Shown here: in pieces, positions 63,163 through 64,000 of the stretch | Layout of the letters: each line of letters opens with the position of its first letter | How positions within the stretch are numbered: position 1 is the first letter of the stretch | Source of the DNA: Dolomedes plantarius | Taxonomy: Eukaryota; Arthropoda; Arachnida; Araneae; Dolomedidae | Reading direction: 5' to 3' | Assembly (NCBI GenBank): GCA_907164885.2 | Contig: OU015498.1 | Span: 88,394,142-88,458,141, forward strand | Length of the DNA: 64,000 bases | Notes under the pieces: generated by a model | Seen by the model: the letters and a program-made list of their open reading frames with translations, nothing else | Database searches by the model: none | Told to the model about the DNA's origin: nothing | Program-made: the position numbers and the translations under genes

Positions 63163-63980
63163 TCTATATATATAAAACAGTTCCGTAACTCACTGACTCA
63201 CTGACTGACTGACTCACTGACATACAACGCACAGACCAAACTGCTGGACCTAAAGGGCTGAAATTTCGCATGGCGATTCTTCTTATAGTGTAGGGGTGCA
63301 CTAAGAAAGATTTTTGTAAATTTCTTGTTAGATTTTTTTAAATTAAATTTTTAAGCTGTTTTAGTAAGTTTTTTTAAGTTTGCATTTAAAATTATAATTT
63401 GGGGGTTATAAAATTTCTATTACGAGAAAGATCATAAAAATTCCTTTAAAATGAAATCTTTTTCGAATCTTTACCTCTATTTTCTGATTTTTGGGGAATT
63501 TTTAAAGATTAATTTTTAGAATTTAATTATTAAATGCTGATCACGTGATTTCTTTTTCTGGTACAATAAATAAATTTATCGTCACGTGCACAACATCTAG
63601 ATAGACAAAAAAAAAATTTTTTTTCTTGCTAATGCGACAGACGATTGGACATTATCCAAAAAAATATTAAAATGCAGTAAAAGATATTATGTTCCTCAAA
63701 CTGTACTATATTAACTGTACTATATTCTTTAATATTTCCTATTACATTTAATTTGAATATTTTCTTCTACATTATTTTGTCTATAAAAATATCTCTTACG
63801 ATTTTTTATAAAAATATTTTTTGGTTTTTCTTACATCAATTGTATACATTGATCATCGTATTTATTATACATACATATATATACATATATATATATCATC
63901 TTTTTTTGGCATTAATAGCATACATTGACCTTGTATTTAATTTGAATGTACTCCGTAGCGAAGTACTGGTTTTCAGCTAG
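63163..63980 (+). mobile_element. Helitron A, forward copy
   Basis: A-TCTATATATATAAAACAGTT start, a CACTGACTGACT stretch, the shared AAGGGCTGAAATTTCGCATG block, and the TTTCAGCTAG-T end. About 818 bp. Confidence 0.82.
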
Positions 63981-64000
63981 TATAGTATAAACACTTGATG

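Overview
This window is AT-rich, eukaryotic, intergenic DNA. I find no host gene in it. Nearly everything recognisable is a mobile element or its remains, embedded in very long (TA)n microsatellites. The mix of Tc1/mariner families with several catalytic spacings, a Ty3/gypsy retrotransposon, Helitrons, hAT, Tigger, Harbinger-like and TTAA-flanked MITEs, tRNA-derived SINEs and a Penelope-like reverse transcriptase points to an invertebrate. An arthropod (for example an arachnid) is most plausible, but the species cannot be fixed from the sequence alone.

Layout. 1-1.7 kb: decayed Tc1 element beside a half MITE. 2.6-8 kb: several MITEs, including a Harbinger-type MITE (6460-8032) split by a Tc1 element with 32-residue catalytic spacing. 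8.9-12.7 kb: Helitron A, a reverse-strand SINE, and two Helitron C copies joined end to end. 12.9-21.2 kb: one nested structure, in which a TTAA-flanked MITE with a (TA)n core was entered by an intact Ty3/gypsy element (13274-19447, LTRs differing at one position) and by a Tc1 element (19574-21042). 23-30 kb: pogo-type MITE, SINE, another (TA)n-core MITE, an apparently intact DD34E Tc1 element (26254-27661) and a Tigger element (27768-30047). 33-38.8 kb: Helitrons D, A and B, a pogo-type MITE, and a DD36E Tc1 element with a lost start codon and one stop. 40.5-43.4 kb: hAT-type element, small MITE, a 214-bp (TA)n tract and a SINE. 46.3-48.5 kb: DD37D mariner/maT-like element and Helitron A. 49.3-54 kb: a ~295-bp inverted duplication framing a Penelope-like RT fragment that sits inside the (TA)n core of a MITE, and an hAT-type element with perfect 8-bp target duplications. 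56-64 kb: a Tc1 relic, SINE, nested MITEs and Helitron A.

The recurring theme is that (TA)n tracts act as landing pads. TA-target elements (Tc1, mariner, Tigger), the LTR element and the RT fragment all lie inside or against them, and some of these tracts are themselves the core of a dispersed MITE. The elements most likely still able to move, or recently active, are the Ty3/gypsy copy and the DD34E Tc1 at 26254-27661. The least explained object is the extremely AT-rich RT ORF at 50116-51213 with its structured 3' region.
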